A stretch of DNA of 64,000 bases from Topomyia yanbarensis. Taxonomy: Eukaryota > Arthropoda > Insecta > Diptera > Culicidae. Below, one piece after another: positions 35,165 through 44,609 of this stretch. The notes under the pieces were generated by a model that searched no databases, was not told the origin of the DNA, and worked only from the letters and a program-made list of their open reading frames with translations. The stretch covers positions 70,101,771 through 70,165,770 of the forward strand of contig NC_080672.1 in NCBI RefSeq assembly GCF_030247195.1, in the 5' to 3' direction. Position numbers and translations under genes: made by a program. The number at the start of each line of letters is the position of its first letter. The stretch's first letter is position 1.

Positions 35165-35550
35165 CCCTCAAAATCTTGATTTATAGCAAAAAAACAACAT
35201 TTTTCAGAATTTTCAGCACGAAAATTTTTCTACGCTTTCATTTTTCAACAGATTTTAAATTCTCTAAGTGTTTAGTAAATAAGAAGAAATGACCTTTCTA
35301 ACGGTATGCTATGTTATGTTCTTTTGTTAAAAGTACTATGCGGTTTTGGGACAACAATATGAAAGTAATCATTGGTTTGCGATTTTTGCATTAAAATATG
35401 AAAATTGCTTCAAATTTGTATTAGAAAGCGTCTTTGTTTAAATAGAAATTTAGTGAGAACATTCAATTCTGCATCCTACGACCAAAAAAAAGTTACTATT
35501 TTTTTCAAATTTGAAACATGCTCGCGTGATTACGTGTACATTCAAAAGTA

Positions 35551-36449
35551 CAGGGTGCGCCATCGCCATCATTGAACAACTCCGCCATTTTCCAACCGAT
35601 TTTGAAAGATAAACACAATTCTGAAACAACATTTAGTGCCATTTTAGTTATGAGTTGTTTTACACCAAAAGAACGCGCTGAAGTCGTAGCGCGTTACATT
35701 GAAAACGATCGTTCAATAGTGAACACTGTGCGAGCTTATCGTAAAAAATATGGTAGGCATTCGGCGCCTACAAACAAGACAATCCGTAATTTGGTGAAGA
35801 ATTTCTTTGAGTACGTGTCTGTAGCAACTCCCCAAATTGTTATTCGTCAGCGCCCGCAACATTACAATGAAGTTGTTGTAGCGGTAAAAAAGTGTTACCG
35901 ATTACCCGAATGTGTCGTATCGTCGCCGATCTCAAGAGTTAAACGTGCGTGGAACGACTCTAAGGAGGATTATGAAGGAAGATATCATTCTTTTTCCATA
36001 CAAAGTGCAATTTACTGAAAGGTTGTAGCCAACGGATGTACCACGTCGCTTGGAATATGGAAATGCTGGGGCAAGAATGATTGAGGTAGAGCCTGATTTT
36101 TGGGACAAAATTTTAGTGACTCTTTCGTTCTCCGGATTTAACGGTACCCGACTTTTTTGTGTGGTTAAAGTTTATTCTAGCAAACCTAAGAACCTTGACG
36201 AACTCAAAGCTAATATATGAGCTGAAATTGCTGCGATTAGGCCCGAAATGCTTTTCAATGTCATTCAAAATGCCCGCAAAAGAGCTACTTTTTGTGTATC
36301 ACATAAGGGGGTTGTCATTTTATCGACGTTGTATTCTAAACCTGGTTTATAATAAATGACATAAAATATCCTAAAAAAAATTGTTTACTTGTGAAAATCG
36401 GCTGAAAAGGGTGGAGTTGTTCAATATTGAATCAGGCTGGCGCACCCTG
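35551..36449 (+). mobile_element. IS630-like transposon at the palindrome centre
   Basis: TA is at 35549-35550 and 36450-36451. Ends are CAGGGTGCGCCA on both sides (inverted), with further matching TTGAACAACTCC and CCGATTTT inside, so the imperfect repeat is about 60 bp. Length is 899 bp. Removing the transposon and one TA leaves ATTCAAAAG-TA-CTTTTGAAT, a perfect palindrome centred on the target TA. Confidence 0.75.
35650..36350 (+). pseudogene. IS630-like transposase relic
   Basis: The likely start is the ATG at 35650 (MSCFTPKERAEVVARYIEND). An N-terminal helix-turn-helix follows (RAYRKKYGRHSAPTNKTIRN), then, after frameshifts, ILFPYKVQ, EPDFWDKILV and a C-terminal tail with IRPEMLFNVIQNARKRATFC and SHKGG in mixed frames. 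The central DDE region between FWDKI and the tail is missing, so no catalytic triad remains. It belongs to the DUF4817/mariner-like class, as does 9681-10060. Confidence 0.7.
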
Positions 36450-36622
36450 TACTTTTGAATGTATATGTAATCACGCGAGCAAGCTTCTAATTTCAAAAAA
36501 AAAAACTTTTCCATTTTTTTGGTCGTTGGATGCAGAATTGAATGTTCTGGTGCATCCTGTGTGTGTGTGAACTTTGAGCTTGAAATCGGAACAAATATCG
36601 AAAAATATAATTATTTGTATTG

Positions 36623-36636
36623 AAACAAAGAGGCTT
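36623..36636. repeat. Target-site duplication, 3' copy (LINE copy 2)
   Basis: AAACAAAGAGGCTT occurs here and at 42766-42779, flanking the LINE. The matching unoccupied site can be seen in the left foldback arm (35427-35440, GCGTCTTTGTTT on the other strand). Confidence 0.85.
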
Positions 36637-36641
36637 TTTTT

Positions 36642-37492
36642 CTATTCGTCTATTTGATAAGGCAGGTTTACGTTAGCTTAAAGGTGCCAATTTTGTTTTG
36701 TTTTACATTTTAAATTACTTAAAACTAGGGGCTTACATATTGATTTTTGAAATTAAACTAAGGCGCATTTATAGCTATACATATACACAAGGGGGTAATA
36801 TAATTTTCGTAAGATTAGGGGGTCATTTAGTTTTTATGGCAATATGGTTTGACATTTTTAGCAATGAGATTATTGGAGCAAATAATGTTTAACTAAGGGG
36901 GAAAATTTTTACGACTATCTTAAAAGTAGAAATAATTAGAGGGCGTGATTAAATTTTGTAAAGATTCGGAGACATTAATTAGAGTTATTTTATGTGGTAG
37001 TAGAGTTGGGCATTTTCAACGAGATCATATAATATAATAGTTAAAACTAGAAAAGGCAAGAAGAGCTAAATGCTTCATTAAGATATTTGGGGGGGGGGGG
37101 GGGAAGGGGTGTTACTTCTGTGTATAAGAGTCAGGGGAAGTAGGGTGGACAAACATGGCAGGGGGAGAACATTATTTCAGTTTCAGACTTCGGGAGATCA
37201 ACGGATGGATTACAGAATCAGGGTGGCCTTCATCAGGAAGAATCATGTACTGGGACGCCGGGTGGTCGTTCTCAAGATGGCAGGGGTTTCTCCAGACGAT
37301 TTCGTAGTGCGGCACAGATGTTGATCGGCTACATTTCGAGTTGTGCGTGTGATGTTCGTGCTTTAGGTCCCGTGTTTGTTGGCTCATTCGACAGGGATGT
37401 TTTGTGTCGCCTTGGAGTCGCATCAAACCATCGTGGGTGTATGGTACAGGTGGAAGAGAGCGTTTTTGAGAATGATAAGGAAAAAGGGGCAG
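36642..37492 (-). repeat. LINE copy 2 3' UTR with G/C homopolymer
   Basis: It is homologous to the 3' UTR of copy 1. It contains a homopolymer of about 15 G on the plus strand at 37088-37102 (C-run on the element strand), repeats around 'cttaaaactagggg' and 'atcttaaaagta', and the terminal 'ttagcttaaaggtgccaa' block. It ends in an A-run against the target duplication. Confidence 0.7.
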
Positions 37493-40400
37493 CTAAAGTT
37501 GGATATTGATGGTTTTTATGAAAGTGTATATAAGGGACATATAAAGGACATCGCGGCTTGCCAATACATCTCGAACCGGGACGTTGGGTGGTCTTCCTCG
37601 GGCCCGGAGGGTGTCCATAAGCCGAGACCTGGCGGAACTGTACTCGGTGCACGCCCAGACTATGTGCTCTATATCGTGATAACCGTCGCCACAAGCGCAG
37701 ATACCACTCTCCACGAGCCCAATACGTCGGAGATGTGCATCCAGCGTGTAATGGTTCGCCATGAGTCGGGACATCACACAAATGAAGTCACGACCCACAT
37801 CCATCCCCTTGAACCAAGGTTTCGTCGATACCTTAGGGACTATCGAATGTAGCCACCTTCCTAGCTCCCCATTGCTCCACGAGGTTTGCCAACTTTCGAG
37901 GGTTCTCTGATGAGTAATACTGAAAAATTCGTGGAAGCAAATTGGTCTTTCAAAAACGTCACCTTCAATGGCACCCACCTTAGCTAAGGAGTCCGCCTTC
38001 TCATTACCCGGAATGGAGCAATGAGAAGGGACCCACACCAAGGTAATCTGGAAAGATTTGTCAGATAAAGCACTCAGTAGCTCCCGTATTTTCCCCAAAA
38101 AATACGAGGAATGCTTTCCATGTTTCATCGAACGAATAGCGTCAATAGAACTCAGACTATCCGAGACGATGAAGTAATGGTCTGTGGGTAATGTGTCAAT
38201 GACTCCAAGGGTATACTGAATAGCAGCTAGTTCTGCGGTGTAAACTGAAGCAGGGTCACTGAGTTTGTAGGAGGCGGTGAACTTTTGATTGAAAATACCG
38301 AAGCCAGTGGACCCTTCGAGGTTTGATCCGTCAGTATAAAACATCTTAGAACAGTCGACTTCTCGGAATTTATTATAAAAAATATTTGGAACCACTTGTG
38401 GGCGTATGTGGTCCGAAATTCCAATAATCTCATCTTTCATGGATGTGTCGAAGAAAACAGTAGATTCAGAAGTATTTATGAAATGCACACGGTTGGGATT
38501 GTAAGAAGAAGGATTAATATTTTGCGCCATGTAGTCAAAGTACAGGGACATAAAACGGGTCTGAGAATTGAGCTCAACAAGCCTTTCGAAATTTTCAATC
38601 ACCAACGGGTTCAAGATATCGCATCGAATGAGCAATCGATATGAGAGTTCCCAAAATCGATTTTTCAGCGGGAGAACGCCCGACAGCACTTCGAGACTCA
38701 TCGTATGGGTCGACTGCATGCACCCTAAGGCGATACGCAAACAACGATACTGAATTCTTTCGAGTTTGATGAAATGTATGTTCGTGGCGGATCGAAAGCA
38801 GAAGCATCCGTATTCCAGTACCGACAGTATCGTTGTTTGATACAACCTAATTAGGTCTCCTGGGTGGGCACCCCACCACGTTCCGGTTATTGTACGAAGA
38901 AAGTTGATCCTTTGTTGGCATTTCTGTTTCAGATACCGAATATGGCATCCCCAAGTACCTTTCGAGTCGAACCAGACCCCTAGATATTTTACTGTGAAGA
39001 CCTGAGCTATAGTTTGACCCATTAATAGAAGCTGTAGTTGTGCTGGTTCACGCTTCCTAGAAAATACAGACAAATTGTCCAAGGTATTCTGTAATGGTCC
39101 TTGTAGATTGACAGCTTTGGGTGCCGTAACAGACACCACGCCATCGTCTGCAAGTTGCCTTAACGTGCAGGAATTGTCAAGACATTCATCAATGTCGTTG
39201 ACGTAGAAATTGTATAACGGGGGGCTTAGACATGAGCCCTGGGGAAGGCCCATGTAACTAAATCGTGATGTCGATAAGTCACCATGCGAAAAATGCATGT
39301 GCTTTTTCGACAATAAGTTTAGTAAAAAGTTGTTTAAAGTCGCTGAAAGACCATGCTGGTGCAGCTTCTCTGAAAGAATGTTGATAGAAACTGAATCAAA
39401 AGCCCCCTTTATATCTAGGAACACTGATGCCATCTGCTCTTTACTAGCATAGGCCATTTGAATTTCGGTTGAGAGCAACGCAAGACAATCGTTCGTCCCT
39501 TTGCCTTTGCGAAAGCCAAATTGTGTATCTGACAGTAAGCCATTTTCTTCGACCCAATTGTCGAGGCGGGATAGGATCATTTTCTCGAACAACTTCCGGA
39601 TACAGGATAGCATTGCGATCGGTCGATACGAATTGTGGTCGGAGGCTGGTTTTCCTGGTTTTTGGATGGCGATGACCTTCACTTGCCTCCAATCGCGTGG
39701 GACAATGTTAGCCTCAAGAAACTTATTAAATAAGTTCAACAAGCGTCTCTTGGCAGAGTCTGGCAGATTCTTCAACAAGTTGAATTTGATTCTGTCTAGC
39801 CCTGGAGCTTTATTGTTACACGACAAGAGAGCAAGTTGGAACTCCACCATCGAAAAAGGTGTTTCGTTCGCGTTATCGTGACGGGACGCGGTGCGGTAGA
39901 TCTTCTGTGCCGGGGCGGAATCCGGACAAACCTTCTTGGCGAAATCGAATATCCAACGGTTTGAATATTCCACGTTCTCATTAGTACTGTTTCGATTTCG
40001 CATACGTCGGGCTGTTCCCCAAAGAGTGCTCATCGATGTTTCTCTCGATAATCCGTCGACGAACCGGCGCCAATAACCGCGTTTTTTGGCTTTCATCAAA
40101 CTCTTCATTCGCTTGTCTAACGTCGCGTACTGTCGAAAACTAGCGGGTAACCCGTCGTTCCGGAAGGTCTTAAACGCGGCGGCCTTCTCTGCGTACACGT
40201 CTGAGCACTCTTTATCCCACCAGGGATTGGGAGAACGTTTTTGTATGTTCGCGCCGGGTACTGGCTTAGTCTGAGCTTGATTCGCGCTGTCGAGAATCAA
40301 GCCAGCCAAAAAGCTGTACTCTTCCTCCGGAGGAAGTTCTTGAGTAGATTCGATGTTGTCGGATATCGCGGCAGCATAGCTCTTCCAATCGATATTTCGT

Positions 40401-41125
40401 GTGAGGTCATACGAAATATTGATTGTTTCCAATGGCCTTGAGCCGTTATTGATTGAGACTACGATCGGCAGATGGTCGCTACCGTGGGGATCAGGGATTA
40501 CCTTCCACGCGCATTCTAACTTTAGCGAGGTCGAGCAAAGGGATAAATCTAATGCGCTTGGGCGCGCTGGTGGGGGAGGAATCCGTGTCATTTCACCCGT
40601 GTTTAGAATTGTCATGTTGAAGTTGTCGCAAATATTGTGAATTAAAGAGGAACGGTTATCATCATAAAGGCAACCCCATTCCGTACCGTGAGAGTTAAAG
40701 TCGCCTAAAACTAGTCGCGGTGCAGGCAGGGATTCTATGATGTCATGTAGCCGGCGATGCCCAATCGCGGTGTTGGGGGGAATATATATGGAAGCTATGC
40801 AAAGATCTTTGCCTTTGGTTGTTACTTGACAAGCGACAACTTCAATACCTGTTATCGAGGGAAGGTTAATTCTGTAGAAGGAATAGCGCTTTTTGATCCC
40901 CAAAAGCACTCCTCCATAGGGGGTGTCTCGATCCAGGCGAATAATATTAAAATCGTGGAAGTTGAGATCTATATCTGAAGTTAACCAAGTTTCACATAAT
41001 GCAAATGCATCGCAACTTAAACTGTTTATTAAAATTTTGAAGGAATCGATTTTCGGGATGATACTTCTGCAATTCCACTGTAAAACAGTGATCAAATCCG
41101 TGACCTTGTTCGATGAGTTAGCCAT
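37493..41125 (-). CDS. LINE ORF2: endonuclease, reverse transcriptase, RNase H
   Basis: One open frame of 1214 codons from 41137; I prefer the ATG at 41125, which overlaps the ORF1 stop in ATGGCTAA. It would nick target DNA and copy the element RNA by target-primed reverse transcription. In order (residues from 41137): APE endonuclease at about 12-240 with CETWLTSD, VLGDFNSHG and HGSDHLPIVV; RT at about 490-700 with YRPIAMLSCIRKLFEKMI, FLDIKGAFDS, GLPQGSCLSP and the catalytic pair in LADD; RNase H at about 930-1055 with its Asp-Glu-Asp-Asp set in FYTDGSN, ELAAIQ, VSDSLSS and NEKADSLAK; then a Cys/His motif (CACGDGYHDIEH). An in-frame deletion just after the RT core (NTLDNLS to VFSRK) removes residues that copy 1 retains, so activity is doubtful. 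Confidence 0.88.
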   Translation of the reverse strand: MANSSNKVTDLITVLQWNCRSIIPKIDSFKILINSLSCDAFALCETWLTSDIDLNFHDFNIIRLDRDTPYGGVLLGIKKRYSFYRINLPSITGIEVVACQVTTKGKDLCIASIYIPPNTAIGHRRLHDIIESLPAPRLVLGDFNSHGTEWGCLYDDNRSSLIHNICDNFNMTILNTGEMTRIPPPPARPSALDLSLCSTSLKLECAWKVIPDPHGSDHLPIVVSINNGSRPLETINISYDLTRNIDWKSYAAAISDNIESTQELPPEEEYSFLAGLILDSANQAQTKPVPGANIQKRSPNPWWDKECSDVYAEKAAAFKTFRNDGLPASFRQYATLDKRMKSLMKAKKRGYWRRFVDGLSRETSMSTLWGTARRMRNRNSTNENVEYSNRWIFDFAKKVCPDSAPAQKIYRTASRHDNANETPFSMVEFQLALLSCNNKAPGLDRIKFNLLKNLPDSAKRRLLNLFNKFLEANIVPRDWRQVKVIAIQKPGKPASDHNSYRPIAMLSCIRKLFEKMILSRLDNWVEENGLLSDTQFGFRKGKGTNDCLALLSTEIQMAYASKEQMASVFLDIKGAFDSVSINILSEKLHQHGLSATLNNFLLNLLSKKHMHFSHGDLSTSRFSYMGLPQGSCLSPPLYNFYVNDIDECLDNSCTLRQLADDGVVSVTAPKAVNLQGPLQNTLDNLSVFSRKREPAQLQLLLMGQTIAQVFTVKYLGVWFDSKGTWGCHIRYLKQKCQQRINFLRTITGTWWGAHPGDLIRLYQTTILSVLEYGCFCFRSATNIHFIKLERIQYRCLRIALGCMQSTHTMSLEVLSGVLPLKNRFWELSYRLLIRCDILNPLVIENFERLVELNSQTRFMSLYFDYMAQNINPSSYNPNRVHFINTSESTVFFDTSMKDEIIGISDHIRPQVVPNIFYNKFREVDCSKMFYTDGSNLEGSTGFGIFNQKFTASYKLSDPASVYTAELAAIQYTLGVIDTLPTDHYFIVSDSLSSIDAIRSMKHGKHSSYFLGKIRELLSALSDKSFQITLVWVPSHCSIPGNEKADSLAKVGAIEGDVFERPICFHEFFSITHQRTLESWQTSWSNGELGRWLHSIVPKVSTKPWFKGMDVGRDFICVMSRLMANHYTLDAHLRRIGLVESGICACGDGYHDIEHIVWACTEYSSARSRLMDTLRARGRPPNVPVRDVLASRDVLYMSLIYTFIKTINIQL

Positions 41126-42432
41126 CGAAGGATACAATCGCTGAAAGGAGGGGCCATTTAGCAGTCAACTGCTTCAAAAATGTTCTTACTGTAGGGAGAA
41201 AAGCTAACATAAGACTTTTAATAGGATCAGTTATATTGAAAATTTTTATTATCCAGTCCACAATGTCCGAGAGTTTGATAATTCCAGTGCCGCGATTATT
41301 CTCGAACTGAAACAGAGGAACACTTGGGATTTTTGATGTTCCGGGAAGTGCTGGGAACTCCTTCTCTGAGTTTAATCCTTCGAGACCAGGAGCTAATTGC
41401 TTCGGTTTGGTTGCAACACTTCCAATAGAAGTGACTTTCGGAGTCCCGTCAAGGGATACCTTCTGGCCTTTACAACGAACTTTAGGAGAGGAAATGTTCC
41501 TCCTCTTCCTATAACTTCTAGGCGCCCTAGTAGATGTTCCCTCTTGTGGGTCATCAGCCTCGCCCTCGTTAGGAGGCAAGTGAGCATAGATGTTTGTTGA
41601 GGTTGGTGGTGTAGCTTTCTTTAGCATTTCTGCGAAAGAACGTTCGGATCGTCCCGCAAGGGAACGTTTCAGTTTATCCCCGCGTAGTTTGTACGCGTTG
41701 ACATGCCGAGATATCATGCAGATTCTCTGCACAGTAAGGACACTTCTCAGCATTCTTACTGCACGAATCATCTAGATGATTCTCCCCGCATTTTCCACAG
41801 CGGGCCTTATTGCTACAATGGGTGGCTGTGTGACCCAATTGTTTACACTTTGTGCAATTCATGACCCGCGGCACAAACAGACGCACGGGCAGACGAACCT
41901 TGTGCAAGACGACGTAATTTGGCAAAGCGGTACCAGCGAAGGTCAACCGATAAGAGTTTGATTGGGGGTACGTTTTTGAACCATCCCCCGCAACTGCTAC
42001 TGAGTGCAAACGCTTGCACTCAAGTATTTTCACTGGCTGAAGTATGCGGTCTCTAAAACGGCCAACCCCATACTGCAGCAGATCCTCGCATGTCAAACTG
42101 TCATCGGTGATAACGCCTTCAGACTGTACTTTTACAGCTGGAATATACACGTGATAGTCCTTCGTAAAGTGCTCGCAGCAAGCAATATCGTTTGCCTGCT
42201 TTGAGTTAGTCAGCACGACCCTCAGCCTGTCTGAGCGGACCTTTTTTATTTCGGTCACAGCCGAGAACCGTTCCGTTAGGTCTTTTGAAATCTGTAATAG
42301 ATTTAGTGGTTTCGTTTTGGGCCGAAAGAAGACCACAAAGGGACCGGTCGAGAGCTCTGGATATTGTTTGGGTCGGGGGAGAACCTTAGGAGTCGACTCG
42401 ATCTCCATTTGGCCATCCGGGGAGGAAGCCAT
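41118..42432 (-). pseudogene. LINE ORF1 (zinc-knuckle Gag), one frameshift
   Basis: The start is taken at MASSPDGQMEIE (42432), matching the position of the copy 1 start. The frame reads through the RRM-like part and three zinc knuckles (CTKCKQLGHTATHC, CGKCGENHLDDSC, CPYCAENLHDISAC) and then shifts near 41710. The second frame continues with YKLRGDKLKRSLAGRSERSF through the polar linker to the end AIVSFDG at 41118. It is collinear with the intact ORF1 of copy 1. A single small indel inactivates it, unless it is a sequencing error. Confidence 0.82.
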
Positions 42433-42765
42433 CGATACCGTCAACGCACGGGGTCAGCACCCGCGCAGACGGGAAAAAGCCGTAAATGTATCAAAAAGGT
42501 AGATTTCACTTATCTGTATACTCGTTTCCCACGACGCACCAGTCCAGCTTAAATAGCTGGTTATTGTTCAATCCTCGCTTTACGAACAAAAGGTTGAGGA
42601 ATGTGGCCTAACGGTTAACACACGCACAAAAGAATATAAAAGTCCAAACCTCGAAGAGGCAGAGAATGGCAAAATAACCTTGAACACGGATTACTGCACT
42701 GTTCTTTTTCCAACAGACCGAAAACAAAACACTTCTATCTCGATCGAGCGATGCGTAGAGACTGT

Positions 42766-42779
42766 AAACAAAGAGGCTT
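42766..42779. repeat. Target-site duplication, 5' copy (LINE copy 2)
   Basis: AAACAAAGAGGCTT, identical to 36623-36636. Confidence 0.85.
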
Positions 42780-43112
42780 CTTTAGAAGAGTGTTGAGTAA
42801 TTTTCATAATTTTTATGGAAAAATCGCAAAATTATGGTTCTTTTGATATTGCCGACCCAAAACCGCAAAGTATTTCTGAGAAAAGAACATAACATAGCAA
42901 ACCGTTGGAAAGGTAATTTCTTCTTCTTTCCAGAACACTCAACAAATTTAAAATTGGTTGAAAAACGACCGCGTAGAAGTTTCGAAAAATAGTTTTTTTG
43001 GTCATAAATCAAGATTTTGAGGATATACAACATTTTTCAAACATTGCCTTGTGTCGCATTTGGCGAGATCTATAATCTATACTAGGTCACTTGAAAAGTA
43101 CAAAATCACTGT

Positions 43113-43191
43113 ACTGCCTACAATCGCTAGTCAGTCCCGTGTAGATAGTGAATCCAATATAACATGGGACTGACTTGCGATTATGGGCAGT
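43113..43191. repeat. 79-bp near-perfect palindrome
   Basis: 43113-43138 (starting ACTGCCTACAATCGC) pairs with 43166-43191 at 23 of 26 positions around a 27-base loop. It sits at the right edge of the insertion complex, immediately inside the 11-bp terminal repeat. It may be a micro-MITE. Confidence 0.65.
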
Positions 43192-43202
43192 GTAGCACCG
43201 TG

Positions 43203-43590
43203 TTATTAACTTTTATTCATATCTTTGGCTTAATTTGGTCTATAAACAATCGGTGAGATGCGTTTTGAAGAAAATGAGTCAGGGAATCTAACAAAATAGC
43301 AATTTTTTTAACAGTGTTGCCAAAAAACATAAATTTTCAGTTTAAAACTTAAACTGCATTTTATTTACAATTTGTGTATTTCTATTTTCAAAAAGGCTAT
43401 GCCATTGTGTTTCTCGGATAGTTTTACACAAAAAAATATCTAATGCATCAAGATATCTTGAGCCAATCACCAGACACAATCATTAGAATAAAAAAACTCA
43501 CAACTTCTCAGCACGCTTCTCGCTATATCTCAGTAACCAAGCAGAATGTCAAAATTTTGAAAACGCCACTTTGCAGAAATTTGTTAAGAC
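43203..43590 (+). mobile_element. Right half of the split MITE-A copy
   Basis: It matches 51955-52335 of the complete copy in the same orientation (for example 'acttttattcatatctttgg', 'tcagtaaccaagcagaat'), starting exactly where the left half at 34357 stops. The outer right terminal repeat is lost; the sequence changes to an AT-rich repeat at about 43590. Confidence 0.72.
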
Positions 43591-43618
43591 AAACGTTGTT
43601 TGTCTATTTATTTATTAA

Positions 43619-43690
43619 ACAATAAATTAATTAATTATTTTATTAATTAATTAATAAATTAATCAATTAATTGATAAATTAATTAAATAA
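43619..43690. repeat. TTAATTAA-type AT repeat
   Basis: Seventy bases are made of overlapping TTAATTAAT/AATAAATTAA units. It replaces the missing end of the MITE and precedes a hairpin. Confidence 0.7.
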
Positions 43691-43700
43691 ACGATAAAAT

Positions 43701-43753
43701 AAGAACGGCTGTTTTGTACTGCCAGGGCAGGGCAGTACAAAACAGTCGTTCTT
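43701..43753. repeat. 23-bp-arm hairpin
   Basis: 43701-43723 (AAGAACGGCTGTTTTGTACT plus GCC) pairs with 43731-43753 with one mismatch around a 7-base loop. It is strong enough to form a cruciform or an RNA hairpin. No coding sense. Confidence 0.8.
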
Positions 43754-43898
43754 ATATTATAGACCGAAAAAGTCGAACATCCGTAAAACCATCTTCCGGT
43801 CGCTTTTCTTACTCATTAAACAATAAATTTATTCTTATTTTTCATCTGACCTGTGTTGGTCTACATGACATGTTGTTGAATGGGCAAAGCCCATTTAA

Positions 43899-44601
43899 GG
43901 GGATCCTGTTATATAATTTTGCAAAAGGTATCTAACGTTTGATCATTTTTTTAAGAAGTAGAATGACTTAGGCATGTGCGCTATTCTGCAAAATGTTTAT
44001 TAAGATTTCATCTACAAAATAAAAATTTTCGAGTGTAAGGTGTCAAAAATGGCGTCCAAAATGGCGGCTACAGCAAAAGGTGTTTTGAAAACCGGCCTCA
44101 TCAGCGGGCACGATACAATTCGTCGTCTACAAGCAGGAAACCAAAACCAATCTTGAAGATTACATCCGTAAAGGCGCCCAACATAAAAATCATGAAAAAA
44201 ATGATATAGAAGGCAAATAGCAGCCACTTGAAAATAAAGTATCGTTTTTGCATGATTTTACCACTTTGGTCGGCTGCAAAAAATCGTTAATGATCAAAAT
44301 ATTACGATTTTGTAGGTTACAGCGCCCGAGAATGTTGCCTTCTTTTAGGCGGGCAAAACCCGAAGTTGATTGGTTGAATGGTTCAAAAACGAGAATGCCC
44401 GCAGATTCGAAATGTCTTGTTCCGAGAAAGCCGCCATTTTGGACACCATTTTTGACACCTTACACTCGAAATTTTTTATTTTATAGATGAAACCTTAATA
44501 AACATTTTGCAGAATAGCGCACATGTCTAAGTCATTTTACTGCATAAAAAAAATTATTAAACATTAGGTACTTTTTGCCACAAATATATAAAAGGATCCC
44601 C
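43899..44601. mobile_element. TTAA-flanked MITE with about 170-bp inverted ends, 703 bp
   Basis: TTAA is at 43895-43898 and 44602-44605. The ends GGGGATCC and GGATCCCC start long imperfect inverted repeats reaching about 44066 and 44433; they share 'tgcgctattctgcaaaatgt', 'gtgtaaggtgtcaaaaatgg' and 'ccaaaatggcgg'. No transposase. TTAA preference points to a piggyBac-related or similar MITE family. Confidence 0.85.
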
Positions 44602-44609
44602 TTAATTAT

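Larger units (their letters stand above)
36637..42765 (-). mobile_element. I-like LINE copy 2, full length, 6.13 kb
   Basis: A minus-strand non-LTR retrotransposon with a 14-bp target duplication on both sides. Order: 5' UTR (42765-42433), ORF1 (42432-41118), ORF2 (41125-37493), 3' UTR with a G/C homopolymer run and 'cttaaaactagg' repeats, and a short A-tail (36641-36635). It is younger-looking than copy 1: ORF2 is one open frame of 1214 codons and ORF1 has a single frameshift. Confidence 0.9.
35165..43023. mobile_element. Palindromic foldback element with two nested transposons
   Basis: The left arm is 35165-35548. The right arm is 43023-42780 plus 36622-36452, read in reverse. Both arms begin with (C/T)CCTCAAAATCTTGATTTA and share, among others, 'acctttc', 'tgctatgttatgttctttt', 'gcggttttggg' and 'gctcgcgtgatta'. 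TA flanks both ends (35163-35164, 43024-43025). Without its passengers the element would be about 815 bp, a near-complete palindrome. At its centre is a TA-flanked transposon (35551-36449), and in its right arm a LINE (36637-42765). Confidence 0.75.
34358..43202. mobile_element. 8.85-kb insertion complex splitting MITE-A
   Basis: It lies between the two halves of a MITE-A copy, with TTA on both sides. The ends are CACGGCGCTAC on the left and CACGGTGCTAC read inward from the right, one mismatch in 11. A 3-bp TTA duplication and short inverted repeats are compatible with a PIF/Harbinger-type element. It now contains a GTAAGTTGGCGG-repeat element, a large foldback with two passengers, and a small palindrome. 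The outermost element is defined only by the 11-bp ends, so its identity is uncertain. Confidence 0.5.

Noticed and set aside
37376..37852. 158-codon plus-strand frame, and others antisense to the LINE
   Set aside because: Antisense shadows of ORF2, which has all catalytic motifs on the minus strand.
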